A model generated the notes under the pieces. The model did not search any database, was not told where the DNA came from, and saw only the letters and a list, made by a program, of their open reading frames with translations. A stretch of 64,000 bases of DNA from the NCBI GenBank assembly GCA_028335825.1, contig JAIOKI010000016.1, forward strand, positions 248,001-312,000, read 5' to 3'. Within the stretch, counting starts at the first letter, position 1; each line of letters starts with the position of its first letter. A program made the position numbers and the translations under genes. Below, piece after piece: positions 30,625 to 39,223 of the stretch. The stretch is from Nosema muscidifuracis (lineage: Eukaryota; Microsporidia; Nosematidae).

Positions 30625-31247
30625 TTATAATATATTTATGAAATATCTTTATTAAATTATTAATTATTATTATATGTTATTTGATTATTATTATGTATTT
30701 TTTTATTATGTGTTATTTTTATTTACATAAACTGATTTTTATGTATTTAATTATTATCTATTATTTTTATGTATTAAATTATTTGATTAACAAGTTAATA
30801 TATTTATTTACATAAATTGAGTTTTATGTATTTAATTATTGTGTATTATTTTATTTGCATAAACTGATTTTTATGTATTTAATTATTTTTATTATTTTTA
30901 TTTACATAAACTGAATTTTATGTATTTAATTATTTAATTAACAAGTTAATATATTTATTTACATAAATTGAAGATTTCCCATTCTAAGAATAAAAATTTA
31001 TTAATAGGAGTTAAAAAATAAATAAATGTTTGATTTCAAACTTTTTATAAATTTAATAAGAAGTATAACATTTATTTTTCTAATTACCAAGTAAGAGTTA
31101 TTAAAGTAAATAATGAGTCATTTCTCCTTTATAAATTTCTTCATCCTATTTCTTTAAAGGAGAATATTTATCAATAATTGGCTAATCTTAATTATTTAAA
31201 TTTCTTCTTATCTTTTACATTTTCTTATGAATGTTATCCCCAAATTT
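30625..31247. repeat. Spacer with TATTTACATAAACTGATTTTTATGTATTTAATTATT repeats
   Basis: No gene. A repeat combining TTTACATAAACTGA and TTTTATGTATTTAATTATT recurs about five times from 30715 to 30970. The rest is AT-rich with nothing recognised. Confidence 0.5.
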
Positions 31248-31499
31248 ATGAGATTCTACAACAATGATCATTCTGAGAATAATGAAGATAAGGAAAACTA
31301 CAATCCTGTATCAAAACAATACAGTCCTTTAAAAAATAAACCTGTGAAAAGGAATAATGTTTTAAGAGAATTAACTGAGAGGAATAGGAAGAAGAGTAAT
31401 GTTTTTATAAAAAGTAAGACAGAAGAGAGTGAATTAGGAAATCTTTTTAATAATATGGAATGTAATCTTAGAAGAAATAGATCTACAAGAGAAATGTAA
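31248..31499 (+). CDS. Small basic protein with KEN box
   Basis: The start is chosen at ATG 31248 (MRFYNNDHSENNEDKENYNP) because CCCC lies just upstream (31238-31241); this gives 83 aa. The sequence contains a KEN box with a following proline (DKENYNPVSK), a proline-directed site YSPLKNK, and a basic helical end RNNVLRELTERNRKK. KEN boxes are APC/C degrons, so a cell-cycle-regulated protein or a small APC/C substrate or inhibitor is possible. It is otherwise unrecognised and very small, so gene status rests on the start motif and composition. Confidence 0.6.
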   Translation: MRFYNNDHSENNEDKENYNPVSKQYSPLKNKPVKRNNVLRELTERNRKKSNVFIKSKTEESELGNLFNNMECNLRRNRSTREM

Positions 31500-31829
31500 A
31501 TAAGTTATTAAGAAAATAACCTGTAATAAAAAATTAAATTAAAGAAATATTAATTTGATATTTTTTATTTACTTCATATAAAGTTTTCTATTTTATCATA
31601 TTAGATAAGTCTTTTATCATAGTAGATTAGTCTATTTGATTATTGTAGATAAGTATTTTATCATAATAGATAAGTCAATTATAGTAAAATATACTCAAAA
31701 CTATTATAATATAAATTAAAACTATAATAATATAAATGATATATAATAATATAATTAATATATAAATTAAAACTATAATATATAAATAAAATAACCACAA
31801 TCTTTTAATTAAATATATCACTTAATGAT
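31500..31829. repeat. Convergent 3' spacer, AT repeats
   Basis: No gene. TTTTATCATA.TAGAT.AGTC recurs three to four times (31590-31680), followed by TATAATATAAATTAAAACTATAAT repeats. Confidence 0.45.
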
Positions 31830-32606
31830 TTATTTCTTTGTATATTTTTTATGTGCTTTCATAAACCCTTCTTTATCTACAATCACACTATTCTTAGATT
31901 CATCAATAATTAAATCTACTAACTTCTCAGAATCAGTTAAAGAAAGATTAGTCATAAACCCTATTAAATTAATAGAAGCTTCTTTACTCTTTCCATACAA
32001 TTTCTTAACAATAATCTCAATATTAGTATTAATTTTCTTATATCTCAAAAATTCTGTACATTTATAGAATCCTGATCTTTCTTCAACTTTAAACTTGTTA
32101 GTAACAAAAGGTTGTATTTCGTCATGTCTTCCTTTTTTATCAGTATCACTTAAAGAAATTCCTTCTACTTCTGAACTTAGATTATTAAAATTAAAGAAGT
32201 CATTCAATTTATCTGAATCTAAGAAGTTTGTAACTTCTTTAGATATTATTTCATATTCTATAAAATCTTTATCAAAGTCTCTTTTTATAAACAATCCATT
32301 AAGTTCGTTATTCGTTATTTTATCTCTCATTTCAGATTTAGTAAATGGACCAAATATTCTTTCTTCTTTATCTCGTATTAACCATCTTTCTTCTTCAGTA
32401 TTTTTACTTGTTTTTTTATGATATCCTTTCTGATTTCTTGGTAAAACTGATATAATCTTTCTCTTGAAGACTAGATACTTCTCTTCAGGAGTGAATGGTA
32501 TAAGTGTCTTTATAGTATGACATATATCTTTTAGTATACGAGAGTCATATGACCATTCTATAGGTCTTATTGGTTTTACATCTAATATTTTGTAGAGATC
32601 TTTCAT
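31830..32606 (-). CDS. GYF-domain protein
   Basis: This 258-aa protein has a GYF-type domain at about residues 74-120. ERWLIRDKEERIFGPFTKSEM (W75, GPF 86-88, M93) matches the W...D..G.IQGPF...EM core that binds proline-rich ligands, although the second half (NGLFIKRD) is divergent. The N-terminus YKILDVKPIRPIEWSYDSR precedes it and the C-terminus (170-258) is helical. GYF proteins act in mRNA repression (Smy2/GIGYF) or splicing (CD2BP2); the layout with an N-terminal peptide favours the Smy2/GIGYF type, but this is inference. ATG follows CCCC. Confidence 0.65.
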   Translation of the reverse strand: MKDLYKILDVKPIRPIEWSYDSRILKDICHTIKTLIPFTPEEKYLVFKRKIISVLPRNQKGYHKKTSKNTEEERWLIRDKEERIFGPFTKSEMRDKITNNELNGLFIKRDFDKDFIEYEIISKEVTNFLDSDKLNDFFNFNNLSSEVEGISLSDTDKKGRHDEIQPFVTNKFKVEERSGFYKCTEFLRYKKINTNIEIIVKKLYGKSKEASINLIGFMTNLSLTDSEKLVDLIIDESKNSVIVDKEGFMKAHKKYTKK

Positions 32607-32922
32607 TTTGGGGATATAAAAATAGAAAATTATAAAAAAACAAAATTATCTTTAATGATGAATATAAATAATGCATGAATATTATTTGATAGATAAATCT
32701 TTAATAGATAATTATTTTGATAGATAATTATTTGATAGATATTTTATTTGATAGATATTTCTTTAATAGATAATATTTTGATAGATATTTTTAAATAGAT
32801 ATTTCTTTAATGCATAAATTATCTTTAATGCATTAATATAATTTGATAGATATTTCTTTAATAGATAATATTTTGATAGATATTTCTTTAATACATAATT
32901 ATTTAATAAATATTCCTTTCTT
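32607..32922. repeat. TTTGATAGATATTTCTTTAATAGATAATT tandem repeat
   Basis: No gene. Units of about 30-60 bp made of TTGATAGATA, TTTCTTTAATAGATAAT and TTTAATGCAT recur through 32660-32920. Confidence 0.55.
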
Positions 32923-33348
32923 TTAATACATAAACATATTATCATCATCTCCACCATCCTTTTTAAAATGATCATTATCAGGATCTTTCTTCTTCTTTAA
33001 AGGAAATATATCACTCTTACTTATTAGAGAATCTTCTAAATCTTCTGGATTAAAAATAGATCCTTTTGGTTTCCCTGACTTTCTATTTATAGGTGGGTGA
33101 AGATCATCTTCTCCTATGCTATTAAATTTATTTTTATCCTCATCTAAAGAGAAAGGTTCTATTCCATCATCTCCTATAAGAGAAGGATACATTTCTTTTA
33201 ATTTTAATTCAATATCTTCTTCACTATACATTTCTAATGGAGTTATTCTTAATGTCTTTCTTTCCTTATGAAGAATATACTCAGAATCACTTACTCTAGT
33301 AATAGTATATATTTTTTTTAAATTATCAATATATTCATTAAATTTCAT
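32923..33348 (-). CDS. PI31/Fub1-like proteasome regulator
   Basis: This 141-aa protein resembles the C-terminal half of PI31. IGEDDLHPPINRKSGKPKGSIF matches the family's 'GDDLHP......GGMIF', and the end DPDNDHFKK..GDDDNMFM parallels the PI31 'PDPDHLPPPG-DDMFM' tail. The N-terminal 60 residues look like a shortened fold. PI31 binds and modulates the 20S proteasome and its assembly. The similarity is by motif only and the protein is about half the usual length. ATG 33348 follows CCC. It sits 316 bases upstream of the GYF gene, same direction. Confidence 0.5.
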   Translation of the reverse strand: MKFNEYIDNLKKIYTITRVSDSEYILHKERKTLRITPLEMYSEEDIELKLKEMYPSLIGDDGIEPFSLDEDKNKFNSIGEDDLHPPINRKSGKPKGSIFNPEDLEDSLISKSDIFPLKKKKDPDNDHFKKDGGDDDNMFMY

Positions 33349-33626
33349 TAGAGGGTTATTTTATTATTCAATATTTCTTCTTTTTTTATTAAACATATTT
33401 ATTATTTTATTAATCATATCATTCTTTTTATAATTTATAATTTTATATTTCTTATTTCCTTATATTTTTTTTATTCATATTTATTATCTTATTTCCTTAT
33501 ATCATTCTTTTTTATTAATCATATCATTCTTTTTATAATTTATAATTTTATTATCTTATTTCCTTATATTTTTTTTTATTATTCTCATTTATGCTCCAGT
33601 TTAAAAATATTTTTTTTACCCCAACA
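33349..33626. repeat. Divergent spacer, TTATTTCCTTATATTTTTTT repeats
   Basis: No gene. TTATTAATCATATCATTCTTTTTATAATTTATAATTTTAT occurs twice (about 33409 and 33513), with CTTATTTCCTTATAT in between. Confidence 0.5.
33619..33622 (+). promoter_or_regulatory. CCCC motif deciding the eIF4E start
   Basis: CCCC lies four bases before ATG 33627. An in-frame ATG at 33591 lies upstream of the motif and would add residues not found in the family, so the motif supports the downstream start. Confidence 0.55.
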
Positions 33627-34157
33627 ATGATGAAACTTCAATCAAAATGGATAATCTGGCAGAACAGTAACGAAGAGTCAGATGTTAAGAGCTGGGCTGA
33701 TGATCTCAAGAATGTCGGTGAGTTTTCCGATGTAGGTCAATATAAATATCTCGCAAATGAAATAGAAAACAAGAAATTAAGTAAACTTCTTAGTTTAAAA
33801 ATATTTAAAAGTGGTATCAAACCAATGTGGGAAGATCCTAAAAATATGAATGGTGGTCGTTTAGTAGTAGACATACCTGGAATATCTGGACTTGATGTAG
33901 AAAAGATTTGGAATTTAACTGTAGCATTCTGTGTATCTAATACTGCACCAGGGATATGTGGATGTGTATTTATAGGTAAGCAGGATCTTTGTAAAATTTC
34001 TCTTTGGATTGAAGATGAAAATTATCAACCAGAAGTACAAGAAAAATGGATGGATGTTCTTGTTATGTTTGATATAAATATGTATTTCCTTTTACATAAG
34101 AAGAGTATTGATGGAAATAAAAATAGAAAGACATGGAATAAAAAGAAGGGTTATTAA
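33627..34157 (+). CDS. CDC33: Cap-binding translation initiation factor eIF4E
   Basis: The 176-aa product aligns with human eIF4E from SKWIIWQN to the end. The cap-stacking Trp56 equivalent is W23 (KSWADDL) and Trp102-Glu103 correspond to W68-E69 (IKPMWEDPKNMNGGRLVV). The dorsal Trp73, which normally contacts eIF4G and 4E-BPs, is replaced by Lys40 (DVGQYKYLANEI aligned with TVEDFWALYNHI). It binds the m7G cap and recruits mRNA to ribosomes. The human protein is 217 aa; this one lacks the long N-terminal tail. Confidence 0.88.
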   Translation: MMKLQSKWIIWQNSNEESDVKSWADDLKNVGEFSDVGQYKYLANEIENKKLSKLLSLKIFKSGIKPMWEDPKNMNGGRLVVDIPGISGLDVEKIWNLTVAFCVSNTAPGICGCVFIGKQDLCKISLWIEDENYQPEVQEKWMDVLVMFDINMYFLLHKKSIDGNKNRKTWNKKKGY

Positions 34158-34492
34158 TTAAAATGAATATATTAATTTATTATATTGTAATATATTAAAG
34201 TTTATATGTTAATTTATTAACTATTTAAGTTTAATTTATTATAGGTAATTTATATATTGTAATATGTCAATCTATTTATTAATTTATTAACTATTTAAGT
34301 TTATTTATTAATTTATATATAATAGCTCATATATTATAATTAATATATTAGTAATTTATTATAATTTACTAATTTATTACAATTAAAATATTATAATTTT
34401 ACATTGACTCAATAAATTACTTTAATATTTATTTTTTTAAGGATAAAATTAAAATTTGTTTTTTTTATTTTGATCCATAAAATAATAAACAA
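34158..34492. repeat. AT-rich spacer with TTTATTAATTTATTAACTATTTAAG repeats
   Basis: No gene. The phrase TTAATTTATTAACTATTTAAGTTTA occurs twice at about 34208 and 34280, within almost pure AT sequence. Confidence 0.45.
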
Positions 34493-35020
34493 ATGTCAAT
34501 GATTAATAATAGAATAAATACAGAACTACAAAAATTATATAATGCAAAATACGAAGTAGAATTCAAAAACTCTAAAAAAACTGAATTTGAAATTCTAATT
34601 AAAGGACCTGCTGAATCTCCTTTTCATGGGTACAAATATAAAGTACATTTCCTTATACCAGATGATTATCCTTTTAAAAGTCCTTCTATAGGATTCATTA
34701 CTAAAATATATCATCCTAATGTAGATGAAACTAGTGGATCAATTTGTCTGGATGTTCTTAATCAAGTATGGTCTCCTATGTATGATATCTTAAATGTAGT
34801 AGAAATTTTTATTCCACAACTTCTTACTTATCCAAATCCAAGTGATCCTCTTAATTGTGAAGCAGGAGCTATGTATTTAAATAATTATGAGAGATATCTT
34901 GTAAAAACAAGGGAATATAAAGAAAAATATGCTATACCAATTTCAGAAGAAGAGTTAGATGAAGAAATAAATGATTGTGATAGTACAAGTATAGGATCAT
35001 CTGATAGTTTAGATTTATAA
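34493..35020 (+). CDS. UBC8: Ubiquitin-conjugating enzyme E2, Ubc8/UBE2H type
   Basis: This 175-aa E2 has the YHPNVDETSGSICLDVLNQVWSP active-site block with the catalytic Cys, and YDILNVVEIFIPQLLTYPNPSDPLN. The wording matches UBE2H/Ubc8 (SG-CLDV-NQ-W...IF.-FLPQLL.YPNP.DPLN). The C-terminal tail is acidic and Ser-rich, again as in Ubc8. In yeast Ubc8 works with the GID/CTLH ligase in gluconeogenic enzyme turnover; whether that ligase exists here cannot be seen. No CCC run is present near the ATG. Confidence 0.9.
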   Translation: MSMINNRINTELQKLYNAKYEVEFKNSKKTEFEILIKGPAESPFHGYKYKVHFLIPDDYPFKSPSIGFITKIYHPNVDETSGSICLDVLNQVWSPMYDILNVVEIFIPQLLTYPNPSDPLNCEAGAMYLNNYERYLVKTREYKEKYAIPISEEELDEEINDCDSTSIGSSDSLDL

Positions 35021-35293
35021 CAAATAAAGGGAGTACATTAATTAATCATTTTTTAATTTATTAATAACAGTATTAATTTATAGAGAATGTTAATAATTTA
35101 ATAAAATATTTTTATAGACTATATTTTTAATATATGCTATTTTAATGAGTTATATTTTAATAGACTATATTTCAATAGATTATATTTTAATAGACTATAT
35201 TTTAATAGACTATATTTTAATACATGATATTTTAATAGATTATATTTTAATAGGTTATATTTTAATGAGTTATACTTTTAATCTACAAATTAT
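35021..35293. repeat. 16-bp tandem repeat (TATTTTAATAGACTA)
   Basis: Between 35115 and 35280 about ten copies of a 16-bp unit, ATATTTTAATAGACTA and variants, run head to tail into the 3' end of the Caf1 gene. No gene is seen. Confidence 0.7.
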
Positions 35294-36073
35294 TTATTCT
35301 TGCTTAATTTCTATACCAAATAATTTACCAATATTTTCTATTCCTATATCTTCATTAAGTATTTCTTTAGCTTTAAAAAATGTAAGACTAGTTAATAAAG
35401 CATCACTCCCTGCTTGATGTTGAATTCCTAATCTTTTAAGTCCCATATCAGAAGAAATTTCTTGAAGACCTTTTTTAACATACTTGCTATTTTTAATACA
35501 AAATTTTATATCATAAAATTCAGGGAAAAGAGCTTTAAGTAATTCATAAAAATCATCTTCTTTTTCAGGTAGAAGATTACAAGTAAGAACTTTGATTAAA
35601 TATCCAAAATCATAAGCAGAATGAAAAGATACCCATACAACATCTTCACTCATAACTAAACCAGATGTAATAAGAAGTTCTCCAAATTCTTCTATTTCTA
35701 TTCCATTTTTTTCATGTTCTTTAAAATCTATTTTGGCTAAGATAAGTAAATCAATAGATTCTTGAGCATACATGTCATTATCAAGAGAAAACTCGAAATT
35801 AAATTGCCATGTATTAACAGGAAAAGGTCTATTACCATCTTTATCACTTAAAGATATACCAAGTTGAATGATTTTTAGGATATCTACGTTACATCTAAGT
35901 TGTTGATATGCGAATGATGAATGAGACTTAAAATTTCCTATAGGTTTAGCTACTACACCAGGGAATTCTGTATCCATGCTTATATAATTATATTTCTGGA
36001 TGAGTGATCGAATATTTTTCATTTCTATTTCTAAATTATTTTTCCAAACATTTAATATTTGTGAATCTGACAT
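35294..36073 (-). CDS. POP2: CCR4-NOT deadenylase subunit Caf1/Pop2
   Basis: This 259-aa protein is of CNOT7 length and carries the DEDD nuclease motifs: MDTEFPGVV (Asp/Glu), DLLILAKIDF, VSFHSAYDFGYLIK and HQAGSDALLTSLTF. Caf1 shortens mRNA poly(A) tails as part of CCR4-NOT. NVWKNNLEIEMKNIRSLIQKY at the N-terminus is also family-like. ATG 36073 has CCC three bases upstream. Confidence 0.94.
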   Translation of the reverse strand: MSDSQILNVWKNNLEIEMKNIRSLIQKYNYISMDTEFPGVVAKPIGNFKSHSSFAYQQLRCNVDILKIIQLGISLSDKDGNRPFPVNTWQFNFEFSLDNDMYAQESIDLLILAKIDFKEHEKNGIEIEEFGELLITSGLVMSEDVVWVSFHSAYDFGYLIKVLTCNLLPEKEDDFYELLKALFPEFYDIKFCIKNSKYVKKGLQEISSDMGLKRLGIQHQAGSDALLTSLTFFKAKEILNEDIGIENIGKLFGIEIKQE

Positions 36074-36483
36074 TAGGGTTAAAAAAAATGTGAAAGGTGA
36101 TTAAAAGAAGTAGAATAAGTGATAGAAAATTGAGAAAGGTGATTTAAAGAAGTAGAATAAAGGGAAGTGATAGAAAATTGAAAAAAAAGATGAAAGGAGA
36201 TTAAAAAAGTAGAAAAAAATAGGAAAGGAGATTAAAAAAATGAATAGAAAGATGATTAAAAAATAAGAGAAAGTAAGTAATCGTCTTTAAGTTTGAATGA
36301 TTAATTAAAATATATTTTCTACAAATATAAAATTAATCCACTAAATATTTTAAATTATGTTATTATCCTCTGATTTTTAAGTATATATTTCTTTAACATA
36401 AAAATAATCTTATTTTATATTTTTATAAAATTTGCATTTTTTTATGCAAAATATTTTTTTTAAATTTTTTTTTACCCTTTAAA
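36074..36483. other. Divergent spacer with C-free, purine-rich tract
   Basis: No gene. From 36074 to about 36280 the plus strand is almost entirely A, G and T with no C, and repeats GATTAAAAGAAGTAGAATAAG, GTGATAGAAAATTGA and AAAGGAGATTAAAAAA. The right half is T-rich and ends with CCC at 36475-36477 before eS4. Confidence 0.6.
36475..36477 (+). promoter_or_regulatory. CCC motif of the eS4 gene
   Basis: CCC lies seven bases before the split ATG exon of RPS4, supporting ATG 36484 as the start. Confidence 0.55.
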
Positions 36484-37308
36484 ATGGTAAGTAAAAATTT
36501 ATAATTTTAGACTGGTGGACCACGTAAACATTTAAACAGACAAGTAGCACCATCATCCTGGAAATTAGATAAATCAGTAGGAACATATGCCATTAGACCA
36601 TTAAGTGGTCCTCACAAGAAAGATTTATGTATTCCTTTAGCTTATGTCTTAGAGAAGTTCTTAGAATATGCTAACAACAGAAAAGAAATTCAGATAGTTT
36701 TAAAATCTAAAAATATAAAAGTTAATGGAAAAGTTATTATGAAACGTAAATTCCCAGTAGGATTTGGTGATGTACTTAGTATAGTAAAGACTGATGAGCA
36801 TTACCGTGTTCTTTTTGGAGTAGATATGAAATTTGCTTTCCATAAGATTGACAAAGAAGAATCTAAATTTAAACTTGCTAAGGTTACTAATAAGAAGAAT
36901 ATGTATGACAATGTTCCTTACATTTTCACTAATGATGGATGCTGTTTTAAATACTGTGATCCTTCTATAAATATCAATGATACTGTTAAAGTAGATTTAG
37001 ATACAAGAAAGGTTGTTGATTATGTTAAATTTTCAGTAGGTAAAGTAGTTTATATTATTAATGGAGAAGATGCAGGAAGAGTTGGAATTATTAGAAATAT
37101 TCAGATTGATGATAATGATAAGACTGTTCTTTCAATAGAAGATTTTGGATCTAAATTTTTCAATGCTTCATTATCTTCTATTATTGTTATTGGAGATAAT
37201 GAAGAGAGTCTTCTTATTAGTTTACCAGAAGAGAAGGGAATTAGATTAACAGAATTAGAAGAAGCTAATCTTAAATATGGTGAGTTAGTTGAAGTAGAAA
37301 CTAATTAA
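36484..37308 (+). CDS. RPS4: 40S ribosomal protein eS4, with one intron after the ATG
   Basis: Exon 1 is the ATG alone (36484-36486); exon 2 runs 36511-37308. The spliced 266-aa protein begins [18 protein letters not shown] and continues [26 protein letters not shown], matching yeast eS4 (MARGPKKHLKRLAAPHHW..., 261 aa). Without splicing a TAA is met six codons after the ATG. The S4 RNA-binding region, YPAGF-like KFPVGFGDV and the KOW-like [11 protein letters not shown] are present. It binds the 5' domain of 18S rRNA. Confidence 0.95.
36487..36510 (+). other. 24-nt spliceosomal intron in RPS4
   Basis: The intron begins GTAAGTAA and ends AATTTTAG. It directly follows the ATG, carries an in-frame TAA if retained, and its removal restores the conserved eS4 N-terminus. 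Very short introns at the 5' end of ribosomal protein genes are known in microsporidia, and imply that a spliceosome is kept. Confidence 0.92.
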
Positions 37309-37623
37309 ATTATTTAAATTTATCATTTTTTATAGAAGTTTAACTTTTATGATAATTTGTTATAGAAGAGTTTTCTTAAGTTTTTTATAAAGTTTACTTA
37401 TGTCTGCATTATTTTTTTTAAAATGATCTGCTTATTGTAATTAATTTTTTGCATTAAATATTTTTTTTTTTGAAATAAATCTGCTTATCTTAAATATTTT
37501 TTTTTTAAAATGATCTGCTTATCGTAATTAATTTTTTGCATTAAATATTTTTTTTTTTGAAATAAATCTTTTTATCTTAAATATTTTATGCTAAAATAAA
37601 AAATTCTTTTTTTTTATAAATTT
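37309..37623. repeat. 87-bp tandem duplication in spacer
   Basis: No gene. AAATGATCTGCTTAT.GTAATTAATTTTTTGCATTAAATATTT starts at 37421 and again at 37508, giving two near-identical 87-bp units up to about 37594, just upstream of the kinesin gene. Confidence 0.6.
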
Positions 37624-38877
37624 ATGGGTGAAAACATAAAAACATACGTTAGAATAAAACCAGACACTGACAATCCAGAATTCAAAATAAAAGGTAACAA
37701 CATTTTTATAAATGATAAACAAATGAATTTTGATAAAATATTTATAGACAGTTCTCAAAAAGAATTATTTGATTCAGTATCAGAAGATATTCTTATAAGC
37801 AGTATGCAAGGATATAATTGTACAATATTTGCATATGGACAAACAGGAAGTGGTAAAACTTATACAATCCAAGGTAGAGAAAATAATCCAGGTCTTGTAC
37901 AAAGATGCTTATGTTTCTTACATAATCTTAATATGGATATTGAATTATCATTTATAGAAATTTATAACGAAAATATGTTTGATTTATTTGATTTAACTAA
38001 AAATTTGATTATACGAGAAGATCCTAGTAAAACTGTTACAGTAGATAATTTAACTTTAATTAAACCAGTAGATTATGAAGAATCTCTTGTTTATTACGAA
38101 AAAGGTATTAAAATAAGAAAAACTAAAAGTACAGATATGAATATAGAAAGTAGTAGAAGTCATTCAATTTTTACTATTTATATAAAAAATAGATCAAATA
38201 ATATAATAAAAGAATCAAAATTATCTTTTATAGATCTAGCAGGATCAGAAAGACTAAAAAATTTGGAGATTGAAAATGTTAAAATAAAAGAAACAGCCAA
38301 CATTAACAAATCTTTATTTTGTCTTGGAAAAATAATTTATAAATTATCTGAAGATAATAATAAACATATTGGATACAGAGATTCAAAATTAACATTTTTA
38401 TTAAAAGATTCTTTAGGAGGAAATAGTAAATTAAGAGTTATTGGAAATGTCTGTTTAGAAAATAAGAATGATACACTGAATACTTTAAATTTTTTATGTA
38501 GACTTAAGATGATTAACAATGTAGCTTTTATTAATTCGAATGTTAGTGATGATATTCCTGATTTAAAGAATCAGCTTAAAAAACTTGATCAGGAAAATCA
38601 AAAATTAAAAACTAAAATAGCTTTGTATGAGACAGAAAATAGAAAGATAGAAAAAGAAGAAGTTGATGAATTTAATTTTAATATTACAAAAATTAAAGAA
38701 GAAATGGAAAAAGTTATGGAATATTTTAAAGAATTAGAGAATGTTAATAAAGAAATGTCTTTGTTTAATTATGAGACTAAAAAGAAAATGTTAATGGAAT
38801 GTGGAAAAGTGTTTAAAGAACTTGTTGATCAAAGGAATGAAGAATTTGACATTTTAAAGAAACGTAAACTTGAATAA
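37624..38877 (+). CDS. Kinesin motor protein, kinesin-12-like, short
   Basis: The 417-aa protein is an N-terminal kinesin motor with P-loop GQTGSGKT (72-79), switch I [11 protein letters not shown], switch [11 protein letters not shown] and the [12 protein letters not shown] block. [26 protein letters not shown] resembles KIF15/kinesin-12 ([26 protein letters not shown]). After the motor (about residue 300) there is a coiled coil of only about 100 residues. Kinesin-12 proteins help build the bipolar spindle. The subfamily call is less certain than the motor call. Confidence 0.85.
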   Translation: [417 protein letters not shown]

Positions 38878-39223
38878 AAAATGATGTTATATAAATTAAA
38901 GGAATCTTTAAATATAAAATTATATAAATTAAGAAATATTTAATTTAATATCTAATATAAAAAATATTTAAATTATATAAATTGAGAAATCTTCAAATAC
39001 TATATCTAATATAAAATATCTTTAAATTATCATTATATACATTTATCACTAAATAAATTAAAAAATCTATAAATAATATTTTTAATATAAAATATTTTCA
39101 AATTATATAAATTGAGAAATCTATAAATAATATTTTTAATATAAATTTATCATTATATATATTAAGCAATTTTTAATTTAATATTTTAAATATAAATTAA
39201 GAACATAATTAAAAAATTTGTTT
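38878..39223. repeat. Convergent spacer, TTATATAAATTGAGAAATCT repeats
   Basis: No gene. ATATAAATTGAGAAATCT.....AATA.TATTTAATATAAAATATT recurs three to four times. Confidence 0.45.
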
